From Uloborus plumipes (Eukaryota > Arthropoda > Arachnida > Araneae > Uloboridae), in contig JAXGGA010000021.1 of the NCBI GenBank assembly GCA_038373865.1, forward strand, positions 306,001 to 370,000: a stretch of DNA of 64,000 bases. Direction: 5' to 3'. A program made the position numbers and the translations under genes. The notes beneath the pieces are model-generated. The model saw only the letters and a list, made by a program, of their open reading frames with translations. It ran no database searches and was not told the origin of the DNA. The stretch's first letter is position 1, and the number at the start of each line of letters is the position of its first letter. This document shows positions 22,131 to 33,984 of this stretch, piece by piece.

Positions 22131-24956
22131 TAAGGCTCGATCGATGGCATTTTTTGGCCGATGGGCCGATGCCGATTGTTGGCCGATTGTTCAAAGTTGG
22201 CCGATGGCCGATGGCCGATTATTTTCCTTTTCCATCGGCCGATGGCCGATGCCGATGGCCGATGGCAAAAAAAAATCAAACGATTAGAAAAATAAATGTT
22301 TATAGGAGATTTTAAGGATCACATATTTTTTTTTCATTCTACTTTTATTTCCACGAATCCAGGATAATTGTAATCATTAAGATAAAGTCATTCAGATTTT
22401 GGCCTAAATTGCTATTTTACTATCACTCGATCTAGTGTTCACTAGATTTTCCTGCACATACTTGTTTTCCATTAATAAAAACCTAAATTTTCAAATATTA
22501 CTTTAATTGAAAAATATAAGAAAAATTGAAAAAAAAAACTACACAATTTATATATTTTCTAAATTTGAGCATTTTTTTGCACAAAAGTAAACAAAAATTT
22601 TTTTTTGAAATACCATTCATGCACTAGTAGTTTATTTTATTTATTTATTTATTATTTTCAATGTATTCAATTTTGTAAAAGTGTGGTAATTTAATCTCCA
22701 TTTATGGGAAAAAAGAAAAAGTGGGAACTCATGAATAAATTTAACTATGTAAGCAGAGCACTCGAAGTCTTGGTAGTAATTCTTTCGATTCGTTCGATGA
22801 TTCGACAGCAAAGTCACAACAAGAACACCAAAGTCAAAATAATACCATAGAAAGCAAAGAGCTAACACGTGCGGTTTGAACTTCTTTCAGTACTTACGTT
22901 TTGTGATCTGACCACAATTTTGGCAACACTTGGCGGTGCCGTGCTGTTTTTTGATGATTAGTAAAGGTTAAAATACGAAATATAATACATTTAATACATT
23001 GGTAGTAAAATAATGAATTAAAAGTAGATTTAAAATAATGCTAGAAACTCTACTTATAAAACTTTATTAGTTGTCAATACAATGATAATGAGATTGCCAA
23101 TTTGGCAAAAACACTTGAAATGGTCACTTGATAAAACGTAGAGTGCCCCATTGAAGTTTTTAGGGGCATAAATTTGTAGGCATGTTTTTTTATCTCTTTT
23201 TTTGGGGGGGGGGGGATGTTCTGTAGAATTTGAAGAGGGTGTGCCATCGCCTTTGGGGAGATGGGAAGCGGGCAAGTTTATGTATACACATAAATTCTTG
23301 TTAGTTTCAATTCACGTTTCATGGTCAAGAAATATCAGGATATGTCACTGGGAAAAGTTTTTTTTTTTTGCTTTGAACACAAGGTAGTCCCAGCCCCCCA
23401 AGAGCCAAGTCGGAGAACAAATCCAAATAGCACGGAGACCAACATGAAAACTAAACCGCAAATACCCCCCCCCCCCAACACCCCAACTGTTAAAAAATAG
23501 ACGGGCAAGTATAGGCCATGACCAGCGGCGTACGCAGACAAATCATTTCAGGGGGGGGGGGGCTGAGCGGACACTCTGTGAGAGGAGGGGGCGGGGCACC
23601 TCATGAAATGCCGCTAAAAATGTTTCGAATTTCTGATGTCAATGCTAATTTCAAATGGAAAAAATACAAAAGTAAAGCGTTTTGATGCAAAAAGAAAATG
23701 TTAAAATTTAAATTTGAAAAATTTTCTTTATTAAAGAAAGTATTCCTGAAGCAAGTGCATGCAATATTTTTGTTAATTTGAGCCTAATTAGCATTAATTT
23801 TATCATTTATTTTACTATATTCTTAATATTGGTTTTCAGCCACACATGTGTTGAAATTTATTTAACAGAATTAGATGAATGAACAAGAATTAATAAGTGT
23901 TTCTGAAACATATTTGGAGAAAATGTCAACAAAAGTTAATTATAGGATAACCATATACGTCACATACAGTAAAATGGAGAGATTTAAAAAAAGAAGGAGG
24001 AATTAACTTTTTCCCCCCTTTCTTTTAATTTTGCCCCATTTAATTTTTTTCAAAAGAAATTCTCGTGTTCTGATTTCAGCAAGAAAGAAAAAATAAATAA
24101 ATGAAAATGAATAAAAATGATTTCAGCTTAAATTTTAAAAATTTGTTTGGAAAATTTCGGAGGGGGCTGCAGACCTATCAGCCCACCCCCTGAGTACGCC
24201 ACTGGCCATGACCCTCCCGGATGGGCACTCCTGCTTAAACGAATATGACTTAAAGGGAACATCGTAACAACTTCAATATTCAATTCAAGACTTGATAATT
24301 TAGAATTGAGTAACACAATATTCGATTTCAGAAAAGAAAAATAAAAACAATGATCTTATCACATAACAGAGAAACCAGAGGTGGGCCCTCCTCGAAATTT
24401 TACAGCATAGATCCCTTCTTCTCTTAAAATAAATGTGTTTGCCAAATTCATCTGGCTAATATCTTTTTTAAATTAAAAAGAAAAAAGGCTTTCATTCACA
24501 TGCACACAAAGAAAAAAAGAAAGAAAAAAGAAAAATAAAAAGGAAAACCGCGCAAAAATTAATTTTGCTATTCAGAGGTTTTACTGTAATTCAAAAAACT
24601 ATCATCAAAGAGATCGCTCGGAAAGTGTCTGCCGTGTTGTGAAAATTTCGGTATCTGCCCGATTTGGAAAATTCCAAAACCCAGAACTGTGTTAGTCCCG
24701 TTGCCACTCAATTTCAAATCACATGGGGCACGTACTTTTAATTGTGAAGTAAAAAATAGAGAAGATAAAATTCCCTCTTAAGAAAACTTTTTTTTGTTTA
24801 AACATCGGCCAGGCATCGGCATTTACATGCTTTCGAGGCCGATGGGCCGATGTTTTTCCCAAGTTAGCATCGGCGGCCGATGCCGATGGCCGATGGAAAA
24901 ATTTTCAACCATCGGCGCCGATGCATCGGCCTGGCCGATGCATCGGTCGAGCCTTA
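22131..24956. mobile_element. 2.8-kb hAT-like element with GATCGGCC-rich ends
   Basis: The left terminus TAAGGCTCGATCGATGGCAT and right terminus GCATCGGTCGAGCCTTA are inverted repeats. They are flanked by a perfect 8-bp duplication GTGATCAC (22123-22130 and 24957-24964), as in hAT insertions. Both subterminal zones consist of many GGCCGATG / CATCGGCC units, like transposase-binding arrays. The interior is AT-rich and carries another inserted element (23524-24203). I find no transposase frame. Confidence 0.88.
23524..24203. mobile_element. Element with AGTGGCGTAC ends nested in the hAT
   Basis: Ends AGCGGCGTACGCAGACAAAT and CTGAGTACGCCACT are bracketed by the direct repeat GGCCATGACC (23514-23523 and 24204-24213). 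Because it interrupts the element at 22131-24956, it inserted later. Other copies with AGTGGCGTA ends are at 60241-60483 and, as end fragments, near 46880 and 49580. A G12 tract lies just inside the left end. Superfamily not certain. Confidence 0.8.
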
Positions 24957-26276
24957 GTGATCACCGTCACTGTTGAAGAACAATATATTTATTAAAATTA
25001 GCGACAAATTTAGATATCAATATAAATCTGATTTTCCTACTCATACCAAAAAGTAAGAATTAATAATCGTTTTTTTTTTTTGGTTTGTTTATCCTTCACT
25101 TATCAAAGTTATGTAACAAATGGTAGTTTGTTATGTCCAATATTGGTGTTACGTTCCTATCTCGCTATTTAGATGTATATTAAACGAGATAATATTCAGC
25201 AATTAAACAGTTCAATGAAAATTTGCATAGAGGAAACGCATAGCAAGTTCAAAAATAGTTAGATATTTGCATAATTTTCAAGAATTGTGAAAAAAAAACC
25301 AATAAAAAAAACAAACAAGACCAAATTTAGTTATGTTCATCATACATTTCAAGGAAAGGAATCAATAAAAAGCAAACATCCTGATCAGGAGAAAATTGTT
25401 GAAGATGATGTAAATGTACGAAAAGAATATTTTCTAGAAGAGAAATTGCAACAAACTATTGAAAAAAATTGCTAAATACAATTCAAAACAAAAACGTGAT
25501 GTGTTAAAAAAAAGGGGACGGAAAAGTCCAAATTATTTAAAGAGGACTTCGAAGTAAATAGAGGTGGAGTATCGCGCATTATGAACAATGCTACCGACCA
25601 ACGTGAATTCAAAAAAAAGTATTTTTATCTGTACGGAATTGGTGCTCTAAAACGAGTTCTAAGCTTACAGACAATTCGATAGATGTATTGTGTTTCTTAC
25701 TATTTATTTATTTATTTATTTATTAGAACAGTTGTTTCGTTATTTTACATTTGCTCAAATGTTCATAATTAATTCCCTTTTCTCGCAAAGTTGTAAAATA
25801 TGGCCACGAAACAAGATGTTTTTGATCCTTTTCTGAGAAATTTCTAATAGAGGTATCAATACCGGTATTTCGGTATCACGTTTTACAAAATGCCAAATAT
25901 CGGTATTGTATTTTCGGTCGGATATTGCAATCACCTTGTGGTGTACATTAAAATAATCTCAATTAACACTGGAAATACTTCTCATTTCTCTATCTGAATA
26001 CTATGCTGCAAACATATTTTTCTAAATCTGGTATTAGAACTGAAAAAACGCACGCAGCCGCTTTGTGCTCCCACTGTGTCTCTTTTTAGCGAATGACAGA
26101 ATTTAATGACATGTGAGGCGTCTGAAGAGAAAATCAATGCGTCTACGCAGAAGGGCACAAAAGCAACTGGGTAATACACTGCACGAGTTTATAATAGCAC
26201 ACTTAACCTGTTCAATGTCGCAAACAGTGGGGATTTGTGTGTGGGATTTCCAGCCAACGTCTGGCCTTAAGGTTAA

Positions 26277-26776
26277 GTGCGGATGGGTATAACAATCATT
26301 ACATGTTATTGATCCTGGGGCGCCCCGAACTGAAATTTTTGGGAGGGGGAAAATTATCAATTTACCGAATAAAATTCCAATTTTACCGGATGATAAAGTG
26401 CAAACATGCACACATGTTGTACATACTGTGCATGTTTGCACTTTATGGGGTAAGTGCGGATGGGTATAACAATCATTAAATGTTATTGATCCTGGGGCGC
26501 CCCGAACTGAAATTTTTGGGAGGGGGAAAATTATCAATTTACCGAATAAAATTCCATTTTTACCGAATGATAAAGTGCAAACATGCACACATGTTGTACA
26601 TACTGTGCATGTTTGCACTTTATGGGGTAAGTGCGGATGGGTATAACAATCATTAAATGTTATTGATCCTGGGGCGCCCCGAACTGAAATTTTTGGGAGG
26701 GGGAAAATTATCAATTTACCGAATAAAATTCCATTTTTACCGAATGATAAAGTGCAAACATGCACACATGTCGTAC
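26277..26776. repeat. 177-bp tandem repeat, about 2.8 copies
   Basis: Copies begin at 26277, 26454 and 26631, each with GTGCGGATGGGTATAACAAT, at an exact 177-bp spacing and nearly identical. Each full unit ends with a hairpin, arms AAAGTGCAAACATGCAC and GTGCATGTTTGCACTTT (26395-26411 with 26428-26444). The unit derives from the GGGGCGCCCC-GAACTGAAA repeat family. As 177 is 59 codons, a long minus-strand frame of 220 codons (26103-26765) stays open through the array. I regard that frame as a by-product. Confidence 0.9.
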
Positions 26777-28411
26777 ATGCTTAATATTTAATGATAAAAA
26801 ACATTAGGCCTCTTTAAAAAAATAAAAAAAAAAACACAATTTTAAAAATTAAAAAGAATAAATACTCTCAATGTTGCAATTTTTCTTCAAATTGCCGAAT
26901 CGTCAGTAAAATTTGACGAATGGTTAAATTTTGGGAGGTCACAGTGACCTCCCGTGACCTCTCATCAGGGCGCTCCTGTATCAATAATGATACAAAAACA
27001 AAATTATTATAAACATGTAAATGTTGTTCGTCTCTTTAGCATAACTTGCAATAACATAACAAGATTTTATTTAAAGCTCACAGTATCTTTCAATACTTTT
27101 TGATAACTTTATTTAACTACTAGCTACGCTAATTTCCCACGTTGTAAAATTTTCCATCAGCTCATAGAAAAGAACAATTTTACAGTTCAGAATTTAAATT
27201 TAGACCTGTTTGCATTCTTTTTTAATTCCAAAAATTCAACCATTGTTAGAAATAGTCTTAAACTTTCTGTTTCACGGATTTCTCCCTTTCCCCAAAGGGG
27301 GACGAAACAACACTTGGTGAACTGCCGAGCATCAACAATGACCTTTGCCAAATTTTTGCAAACTTTCTATGTAACTGCGGATCTGTATAAGAAACACATA
27401 CATCCATTCATTTTTGGTAGATAGAGAGTATCTGTAAAAGTTGAAACGTCTTATTAAATGTAAACGTTGGACATAAAACACTTTCAATTTCAATAAAAGA
27501 TAAAGTAAGAACTCGTTCTAAAACAAAAATGAAACTCAAGCACATTGATGAAAAATTGTTTGCTGTAAAAAGTAACTATCAATCGATCTAATGCACAGGA
27601 AATTATTCCAAAAATGTCCAACGGTGCCTTTGAATTACTATATGAAAAACTGCAAAAGTGATAGACAATCAAGTAAATAAAAAAGTATTAGAGTAAAAGG
27701 AGTAACTTCATGCTCTCTGATCTGGCTGACACTTCAAATCCAATAAATTATCTGAATATGTAAAACAAAATTTTAAAATTACCATTATATTCTTTCTGAA
27801 TGATCTGCATTGAAATGAGATGCAAATATACACCAAAAACAACTTTTATTCTAATAAAAAGCAACAATTTAAATTACAATGTGCATTATACTTCGATAGT
27901 TCTCTTAGGCTTCTCCCAAAAATGAAACTACTAAATCGCTAATATGATAATTATTCATCTAAATGCATTCGTTATGCAATTAACCTAATGCCTTTCAAAA
28001 AGACTCGACAATACTTGGACCAAAAAAAATATATATATAATATTTTAATAAAATTTTTGGAAGGTCACGGTGACCTCCCAGCGGGGCACCCTTGGACTCA
28101 AACCCAAGTAATCCCTTAATCGAATGCTAAGGGGTTTTATTTTCTTTTCAATTGTCACCAAATGTGATATTAATTTACATATACTGGTAGAACCTCAATA
28201 GTCCGTTCTTATATGGGATCAAGGTCGTCCACATTAATGGAAGTACAGATTGAACAAAATAATCTACACATTGAAGCAACGTACATAAGCAAACTACTGC
28301 ACACAGTCAAAATTGCACTTAGAGTTTAAGAGATTGAAATAGAAAACTGCATAAGAGAAAAATACGAAATATGACCTACAAAACTACATTATTGAGGAAA
28401 TTTGTCTATTA

Positions 28412-29839
28412 CACTGGCGGAAAAAAAATCCCAACACCAAGAAAGACTTGTGTTAGATAAACGAAATTTGGTAGGCGTGTTTATACAACTGAAAGATGAC
28501 ATCGATTGAAATTTCGTGTTCCGCGCATAAGTGTGGCGCAGCTGGCGTCACTCAAAACATGCAAATAAGGTTTGTTTTAAAAGCGTGTTGTGAAGCTCAT
28601 GTGTATTATTTTTCCGTGAAATTGGACGAATTGCGTTCATTTTAGCCAGGAATACCTTTTAAGAAGACGAAGAAGCCATTATCAACAGCTCACCGAGTTT
28701 AAACGAGGTCGTACAAATTGGCTACGAGAAGGTGGATTTTCATTTCGCGATATTGCAGAAAGACTTGGGTGGGAATGTTTCCACCATGCATGATTATTGG
28801 AAGCTATGGGCAAGGGATGGTACTACCTCAAGAAGATCGAGTTCCGAGCTGCCACTTGGCACGACTGAGAAGGAAGATCGCCGAATCTTGCGTACGGCTG
28901 TGGCGCATCGTACTGCATCTGCGGCTGACATTCGAGCTGCAGTTGCCACCGTCGTGACCCAAGGAATCGTAAGAAACTGTTTACTTCAAGGACAGCTCCG
29001 AGCCAGGCAGCCTGTAGCCGGTATTCCATTGACTGCAAACCATTGCCTTTTCCGACGGCAGTGGTGCCACGACAGAGCTCACTGGAGGTCGGAGTGGAGA
29101 TCTGTTGTAATTTTTGATGAAAACAAATTCTGAATTAGTGCCAATGGTGGCTGTATATTGGTCAGAATGAGGCCAGGGGACCGCCTGCATCCAAGCGGTC
29201 TACGGCCTAGACACACGAGACTCACACCTAGAGTTATGGTCTCTGGAGCAATTTCCTACGTCAGCAGGGGCATTCTTCTGATTATCCCAAACTCACTGAC
29301 TGAAAATTTGTCGTCAGTCTGTTAATTTAACTAGTAGTACAGCCCTTCATGAGTAGCATTCAAGAGGGCGTTTTCCAACCGGATAACGCTCGCCCTCACA
29401 TCGCTGCTGTAACGCAATGTGCTCTACAGAGTGCTGACATGTTACCATGACCTGCAAAATCACCAGGTCTGTCTCCAATTGATAACGTATGGGATATCAT
29501 GGGATGGCACCTCGAGCATCATCCACAGTCAGCAATGACGGTCCTAGTATTGACACAGCAAGTGCAACAAGCATGGAACTCCATACCAGAAAATGACATT
29601 CGGCACCTGTATGACATAATGCATGCACGCTTGCAGGCTTGCCTTCAAAATTCTGGAGGTTACACCCTCTATTAAATTAACATAATTTCACATTTGCACA
29701 GCATTTTCTTGAGCTTAAATTAGCCAGTGATCTTGTACATTTAATCAATTAAACATGTTAACTAGACAATTGCATTACCCAAATTTCATTACTCTACGGC
29801 AATTTTTTCTTGGTGTTGGGATTTTTTTTTCCGCCAGTG
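28412..29839 (+). mobile_element. Tc1-like transposon, nearly full length
   Basis: Inverted repeats CACTGGCGGAAAAAAAATCC...CAACACCAAGAAA at both ends, with TA on both sides (28410-28411 and 29840-29841). The 1,428-bp length is close to that of complete Tc1 elements. It carries a broken transposase gene. It lies in the large APC intron, on the opposite strand to the gene. Confidence 0.93.
28680..29676 (+). pseudogene. Tc1 transposase, broken
   Basis: The paired-like DNA-binding start is readable (QLTEFKRGRTNWLREGGFSF, RDIAERLG), then a shift of frame near 28765 leads into LQKDLGGNVSTMHDYWKLWA. The frame stays open to VVIFDENKF, where the expected catalytic Asp block (family FSDESRF) is present, but a stop follows at 29131-29133. 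Further on, HLDD-type sequence is lost in another frame, and FQPDNARPHIAAVTQCALQS, then LSPIDNVWDIMGWHLEHHPQ, appear. In the last block the usual catalytic Glu (family PIEHVWD) is Asp. At least two frameshifts and one stop make it inactive. Confidence 0.88.
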
Positions 29840-30299
29840 TATTTATTTAGTACATGTATCTAATTGGTTGTCCGAATAAAGCAAAGTCCCGTTTAATGAG
29901 ATTTTATCACATATCGGTGTAAAGTCATAATTAGGGAATGTGTGAGATAAGCAACCACATTAAATGGAGTGTGCAACTTTTTATGGGAAACAAAATAGTC
30001 AATTGGATCAAACTGGAAAAAACTATAGCTTATGCTTACAGATTTTTTTTTTTTTTTTTTTTTGTTCTGGGTGGCATCTTAGATATCTTAGTATTGGGTA
30101 TAGCGAATATTGGGAAAAATTCTTACATCAAAGTCATTTTTAAAAACGTGAAGTTAGTTAATGCTTACAAAAAGTCAAAGCAAGGGGCAAGTTCTAAACT
30201 GGCATATTTTACTCTTTCTAAAGTTATTCACACAAAACTATTGAATTTGTTTTTAATACGCAGTGGGATCTAAAAACAACCAAACTTGTAAACACAGAA

Positions 30300-30480
30300 T
30301 AAGATTATTATGGCAATGTGTTTCAAAGTTAATATTTGTTCACAATAGGATCCATTTAACTCAATACAACGTTTTGAACGCTCAACCAATTTTTCCAAAA
30401 ATTTTTGAAATTCGGTTTTATGAGTGTTCTTTCGCATCTGTGTCACAGCTGTTTGAGTGGCTGGAACATCATCGTAAAAA
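30300..30480 (-). pseudogene. mariner transposase C-terminal fragment
   Basis: On the minus strand the sequence reads TEFQKFLEKLVERSKRCIEL followed by NGSYCEQ, matching the C-terminal helix region of mariner transposases (family pattern FQKW...RWDRCI..GGDYFE). A related but more damaged piece, EFQKSMDRFVDC*KRCIELK, lies near 34360-34420. No inverted repeats could be assigned. Confidence 0.55.
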
Positions 30481-30483
30481 ACT

Positions 30484-31430
30484 CATTGTAAAAAAATGAA
30501 TGTTCTTTTTACAGTATAATACAGCTTATTTTATAGTAATTAACTGTAAAAATTTCTAATTTTACACTGATAAACTAAAATTGCTAACTTAACAGTACTA
30601 AACTGTAAAATTGCTAATTTTACAGTACTAAACTGTAAAATTGCTAATTTTACAGTACTAAACTGTAAAATTGCTAACTTTACAGTAATAACTGTAAAAT
30701 TGCTAACTTTACAGTACTAAACTGTAAAATTGCTAACTATACAGTACTAAACTGTAAAATTGCTAACTTTACAGTACTAAACTGTAAAATTGCTAACTAT
30801 ACAGTACTAAACTGTAAAATTGCTAACTTTACAGTACTAAACTGTAAAATTGCTAACTATACAGTACTAAACTGTAAAATTGCTAACTTTACAGTACTAA
30901 ACTGTAAAATTGCTAATTTTACAGTACTAAACTGTAAAATTGCTAATTTTACAGTACTAAACTGTAAAATTGCTAACTTTACAGTACTAAACTGTAAAAT
31001 TGCTAATTTTACAGTACTAAACTGTAAAATTGCTAACTTTACAGTACTAAACTGTAAAATTGCTAACTATACAGTACTAAACTGTAAAATTGCTAACTAT
31101 ACAGTACTAAACTGTAAAATTGCTAACTTTACAGTACTAAACTGTAAAATTGCTAACTATACAGTACTAAACTGTAAAATTGCTAACTTTACAGTACTAA
31201 ACTGTAAAATTGCTAACTATACAGTACTAAACTGTAAAATTGCTAACTTTACAGTACTAAACTGTAAAATTGCTAACTATACAGTACTAAACTGTAAAAT
31301 TGCTAACTTTACAGTACTAAACTGTAAAATTGCTAATTTTACCGTTTATTACTGTGCATTTTACAGTTTTAAATTGGAACCTCAGCTACCAGTATAAAAC
31401 TGTAAAAACAACAGTTCATTTTTTGCTGTG
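30484..31430. mobile_element. MITE with CACTGTAAAAAATGAA-type ends carrying a 30-bp satellite
   Basis: The left end CATTGTAAAAAAATGAATGT and the right end, whose complement starts CACAGCAAAAAATGAACTGT, are inverted repeats. Both are followed inwards by TTTTTACAGT-TATA. Relatives with the same ends are at 35021-35685 and 47454-48126. Almost all of the interior is the 30-bp array at 30585-31345. Confidence 0.75.
30585..31345. repeat. 30-bp satellite array, about 25 copies
   Basis: The unit is ACTGTAAAATTGCTAACTTT-ACAGTACTAA with very few changes. Alternating units carry AACTTT or AACTAT, giving a 60-bp higher-order period through much of 30690-31330. TTTACAGT and ACTGTAAA inside each unit are mutual complements, so each unit can form a small hairpin. 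The monomer clearly derives from the terminal motif TTTACAGT of the MITE that contains it. Confidence 0.95.
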
Positions 31431-31660
31431 CTCCTTTCATTGCAGTTTTCAGTTTCGGGCAGGGGTGCCCAGAGGGGGGGATTATGGCGCAAGTTGCGCC
31501 ATCAAAATTGTTGGGGGGGATTTTTTAAACCAATGTATTTATTTATTTATTTAAATCATTTATTAATATATTTTAGAAAATTTAAATTATTTACTGATTT
31601 TTTTAAATAAAAATTATTCATTAATTTATTTTTTAAATTTAAACTGTTTCTTTATTATTA

Positions 31661-31958
31661 TCTACTTATATCAAAAACTGAGTATCTTTCTAACTATCTT
31701 TCTTTCTATCTTTCTTTCTATCTTTCTATGTCACGCTTCTTTCTTCTGAACGCCAATGAACTGAAAGTCGAACCAGGTACCGATAGATAGGTAATTTTTC
31801 GGGATTTATTAGTTTCAATCTATATCATTATACGATTTTAATTAGCGAAGATATTAACTACTAAGTAGTCAAATTTATAGCGATTAAGCCTAATAAATGA
31901 TTAAATATGAAATTCATTCTTGCAAAACGTCGTTGCTATGAAACAGTAATAACAATGA
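31661..31958 (+). mobile_element. Helitron 5' end fragment
   Basis: TCTACTTATATCAAAAACTG after host A matches the start of the complete small Helitron at 32801 (TCTACTTAATTAAAAACTGA). A CTTT/TCTA microsatellite follows. Downstream, at 31959, the sequence is joined to the 3' terminus of a different, minus-strand Helitron: hairpin GCGGAATTCCGC, then ACGGGTCACCTAG and host T. The right boundary is where that second element begins. Confidence 0.55.
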
Positions 31959-32800
31959 CTAGGTGACCCGTGCGGAATTCCGCAAAAAAAAAAAAAAACC
32001 TCTAAACTTAAAATTTAATACGACAATTTTTATTGGCTTCATTTGCACAACATCGCCATCTACTGCCGTCGTTCTGACAACTTTTCAAAGAGATCAAAGA
32101 CACGTTCACTTTTACAACTACTACAAAAGTGATACCCTATATTAAAATCAAATACCCAAGGCTACAACTAAACTAAATACTAACGTTATCGCAAAACTAC
32201 CATAGTATTTTGAAACAATAAAAGTTACAATTGAGGTTTACCGAGCTAAGCCTTGGCTTGAAATGTCGCATTTAAAATTGATTTGAACAACAATGTAACG
32301 ATTTTAACAGTTGAGCAAAAAATTTAACTTTTTCAAACTTCAATCGCTTATAAGTCGCTTAAACGTGGATTTTCGAGATTCTCGTTACGCGGCGCTAGCG
32401 GAGAAACGTTCTAAAGAACGCATTTTTTTTAATCTTTCGAATGAAACCAAAATGGAGACGATACGACAATTATTTCGCTAGATAGAGTCAATTTTGTGCC
32501 CAAAAATTGAAGTTCGAATAAAAAACGAACCGACACTTTTTAGAGGGTGGGTCTAATTTTCGTCAATAGCCCGCGGGATAAGCTTCAAAATCATAAATTT
32601 TCTTGCAATTCGATAAAGAAATGAGCGAGTTTCGACCGGGTATAGGATTCGGCTTAGAGAAATAATATATGGAGATAATGAGAATTCTGAATGAAGGCTT
32701 AACTAAATCAAACACGAAACTCATAAAGCGGGCCATTTACGTAATATTTTTATCGCTAGCTTCTTGTAATATTTTGAAACATTCATTTGTTGAAAAGCCA

Positions 32801-33183
32801 TCTACTTAATTAAAAACTGAGTATCTATGTCTGCTTTTTTTCTTTTAAGCGAGCTGAACTTACTGAAACTTTCCTCACCATCTTGAAGACGTGAAGCATC
32901 TCAATAATTCGAATGATTCTTTTTATATAGGAAAAAAGTAACGGCGTGAAGCGCCTGTTATCGAACCGCCTTGGCGGGGAGTAGTTTCTTGAAATTTTCC
33001 TCACTACTTTCAAGGCACGAAGTGCCCGTGCAACGCCGGTCCACGTGCGTGGTATGTCTTGAAATCGAATGAACATTAAATTATACCAAATAATATAACA
33101 TCAGAATGAGCTAAAAGTTAGAGAGGGGGCACGTAATGCATCAACATGCCGCAGGAAGCTAATCTAGCTGCCCTGGCAGCTAG
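32801..33183 (+). mobile_element. Small non-autonomous Helitron
   Basis: It begins TCTACTTAATTAAAAACTGA after host A and ends with the palindrome AGCTGCCCTGGCAGCT overlapping CTAG, then host T. The 383-bp unit contains GC-rich patches (ACGAAGTGCCCGTGCAACGC). The hairpin is closer to CTAG than usual, which makes the exact end tentative. Confidence 0.6.
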
Positions 33184-33558
33184 TTATTATTTATTTATTG
33201 TTTTATTTTGTGTGTGTGCTTGGAATGTCTGGAAGAGGAAAAAAAGCTATTCTATTCTGCGCATACTCAGTACTTTTAAAAAATTAATAATATATAACAA
33301 AATAATAGTTATAATTTAAAAAAATAAATAAATAATATAAAAAAAAAACGTAAAAAAGCAGTAAAAATAAAAAATAAAAAGCACAAGAGGGTTGTGAAAA
33401 TTTTGGGGGCGGGGGGGGGGGAATTTGCGGCATTGAGCTTGGGGGGGATGGGCACCCCTGGTTTCGGGAAATGAAAATATATTTGTATTCTCAATCACAC
33501 TCCAGATTCACCTGATCTATGTGACTACAATGTAGAAAATTTGTGAAACCTTACTCCG

Positions 33559-33727
33559 TAAAAGCGGTCGCAGCACAGTACAGCTGCCTCCAGAACAACG
33601 GAGTAACTTAACTGTTAAAACTGGTGTAACGTCACTTATCGCTCATTTCGTAACACCAGTTTTATCAGTTAAGTTACTACATTACATTGGAGGCAGCTTT
33701 GGATACGGAATGCTGTCACCGCTTTTA
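33559..33727. mobile_element. Fold-back MITE with TAAAAGCGGT ends
   Basis: TAAAAGCGGTCGCAGCA at the left pairs with TGCTGTCACCGCTTTTA at the right. Further inside CAGCTGCCTCCA, AGTAACTTAACTG and AAAACTGGTGTAACG pair with their complements. The 169-bp unit is nearly one long imperfect hairpin with a loop around 33636. Confidence 0.75.
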
Positions 33728-33984
33728 TGCGTTCAAGTTCTGAAGCCTTCGGTTTGTTTTCTCGAGACTGAAAAGAAATATAAACATGTGCATTGTTTTT
33801 TAAAATGAGCGTTCGTTTGTTCTCAATACGTCACAGAGCTGGCAGCACAGCATGACAGATGGAATTATAGCAGCAGCAGAGAATCAAAACTGTTGAAATG
33901 GCTACGTTTTGCTTGCTTGAACAGCATGCAATCATTCGTTTTCTGAATTTGCGTGGTGTGACACGTGTTTTTCTCATGCTTCAT

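Larger units (their letters stand above)
31460..33460. mobile_element. 2.0-kb hAT-like element with CAGGGGTGCCC ends
   Basis: Perfect terminal inverted repeats CAGGGGTGCCC / GGGCACCCCTG are flanked by a perfect 8-bp duplication GTTTCGGG (31452-31459 and 33461-33468). G-rich subterminal tracts lie at both ends. The interior carries Helitron pieces (31661, 31959, 32801-33183). A right-end fragment of the same family is near 45650-45685. No transposase found. Confidence 0.88.

Noticed and set aside
26103..26765. 220-codon minus-strand open frame with three near-identical 59-residue repeats
   Set aside because: The frame is open only because the 177-bp tandem unit is a multiple of three. The unit derives from a non-coding repeat family seen elsewhere in the window, and codon composition is that of the repeat.
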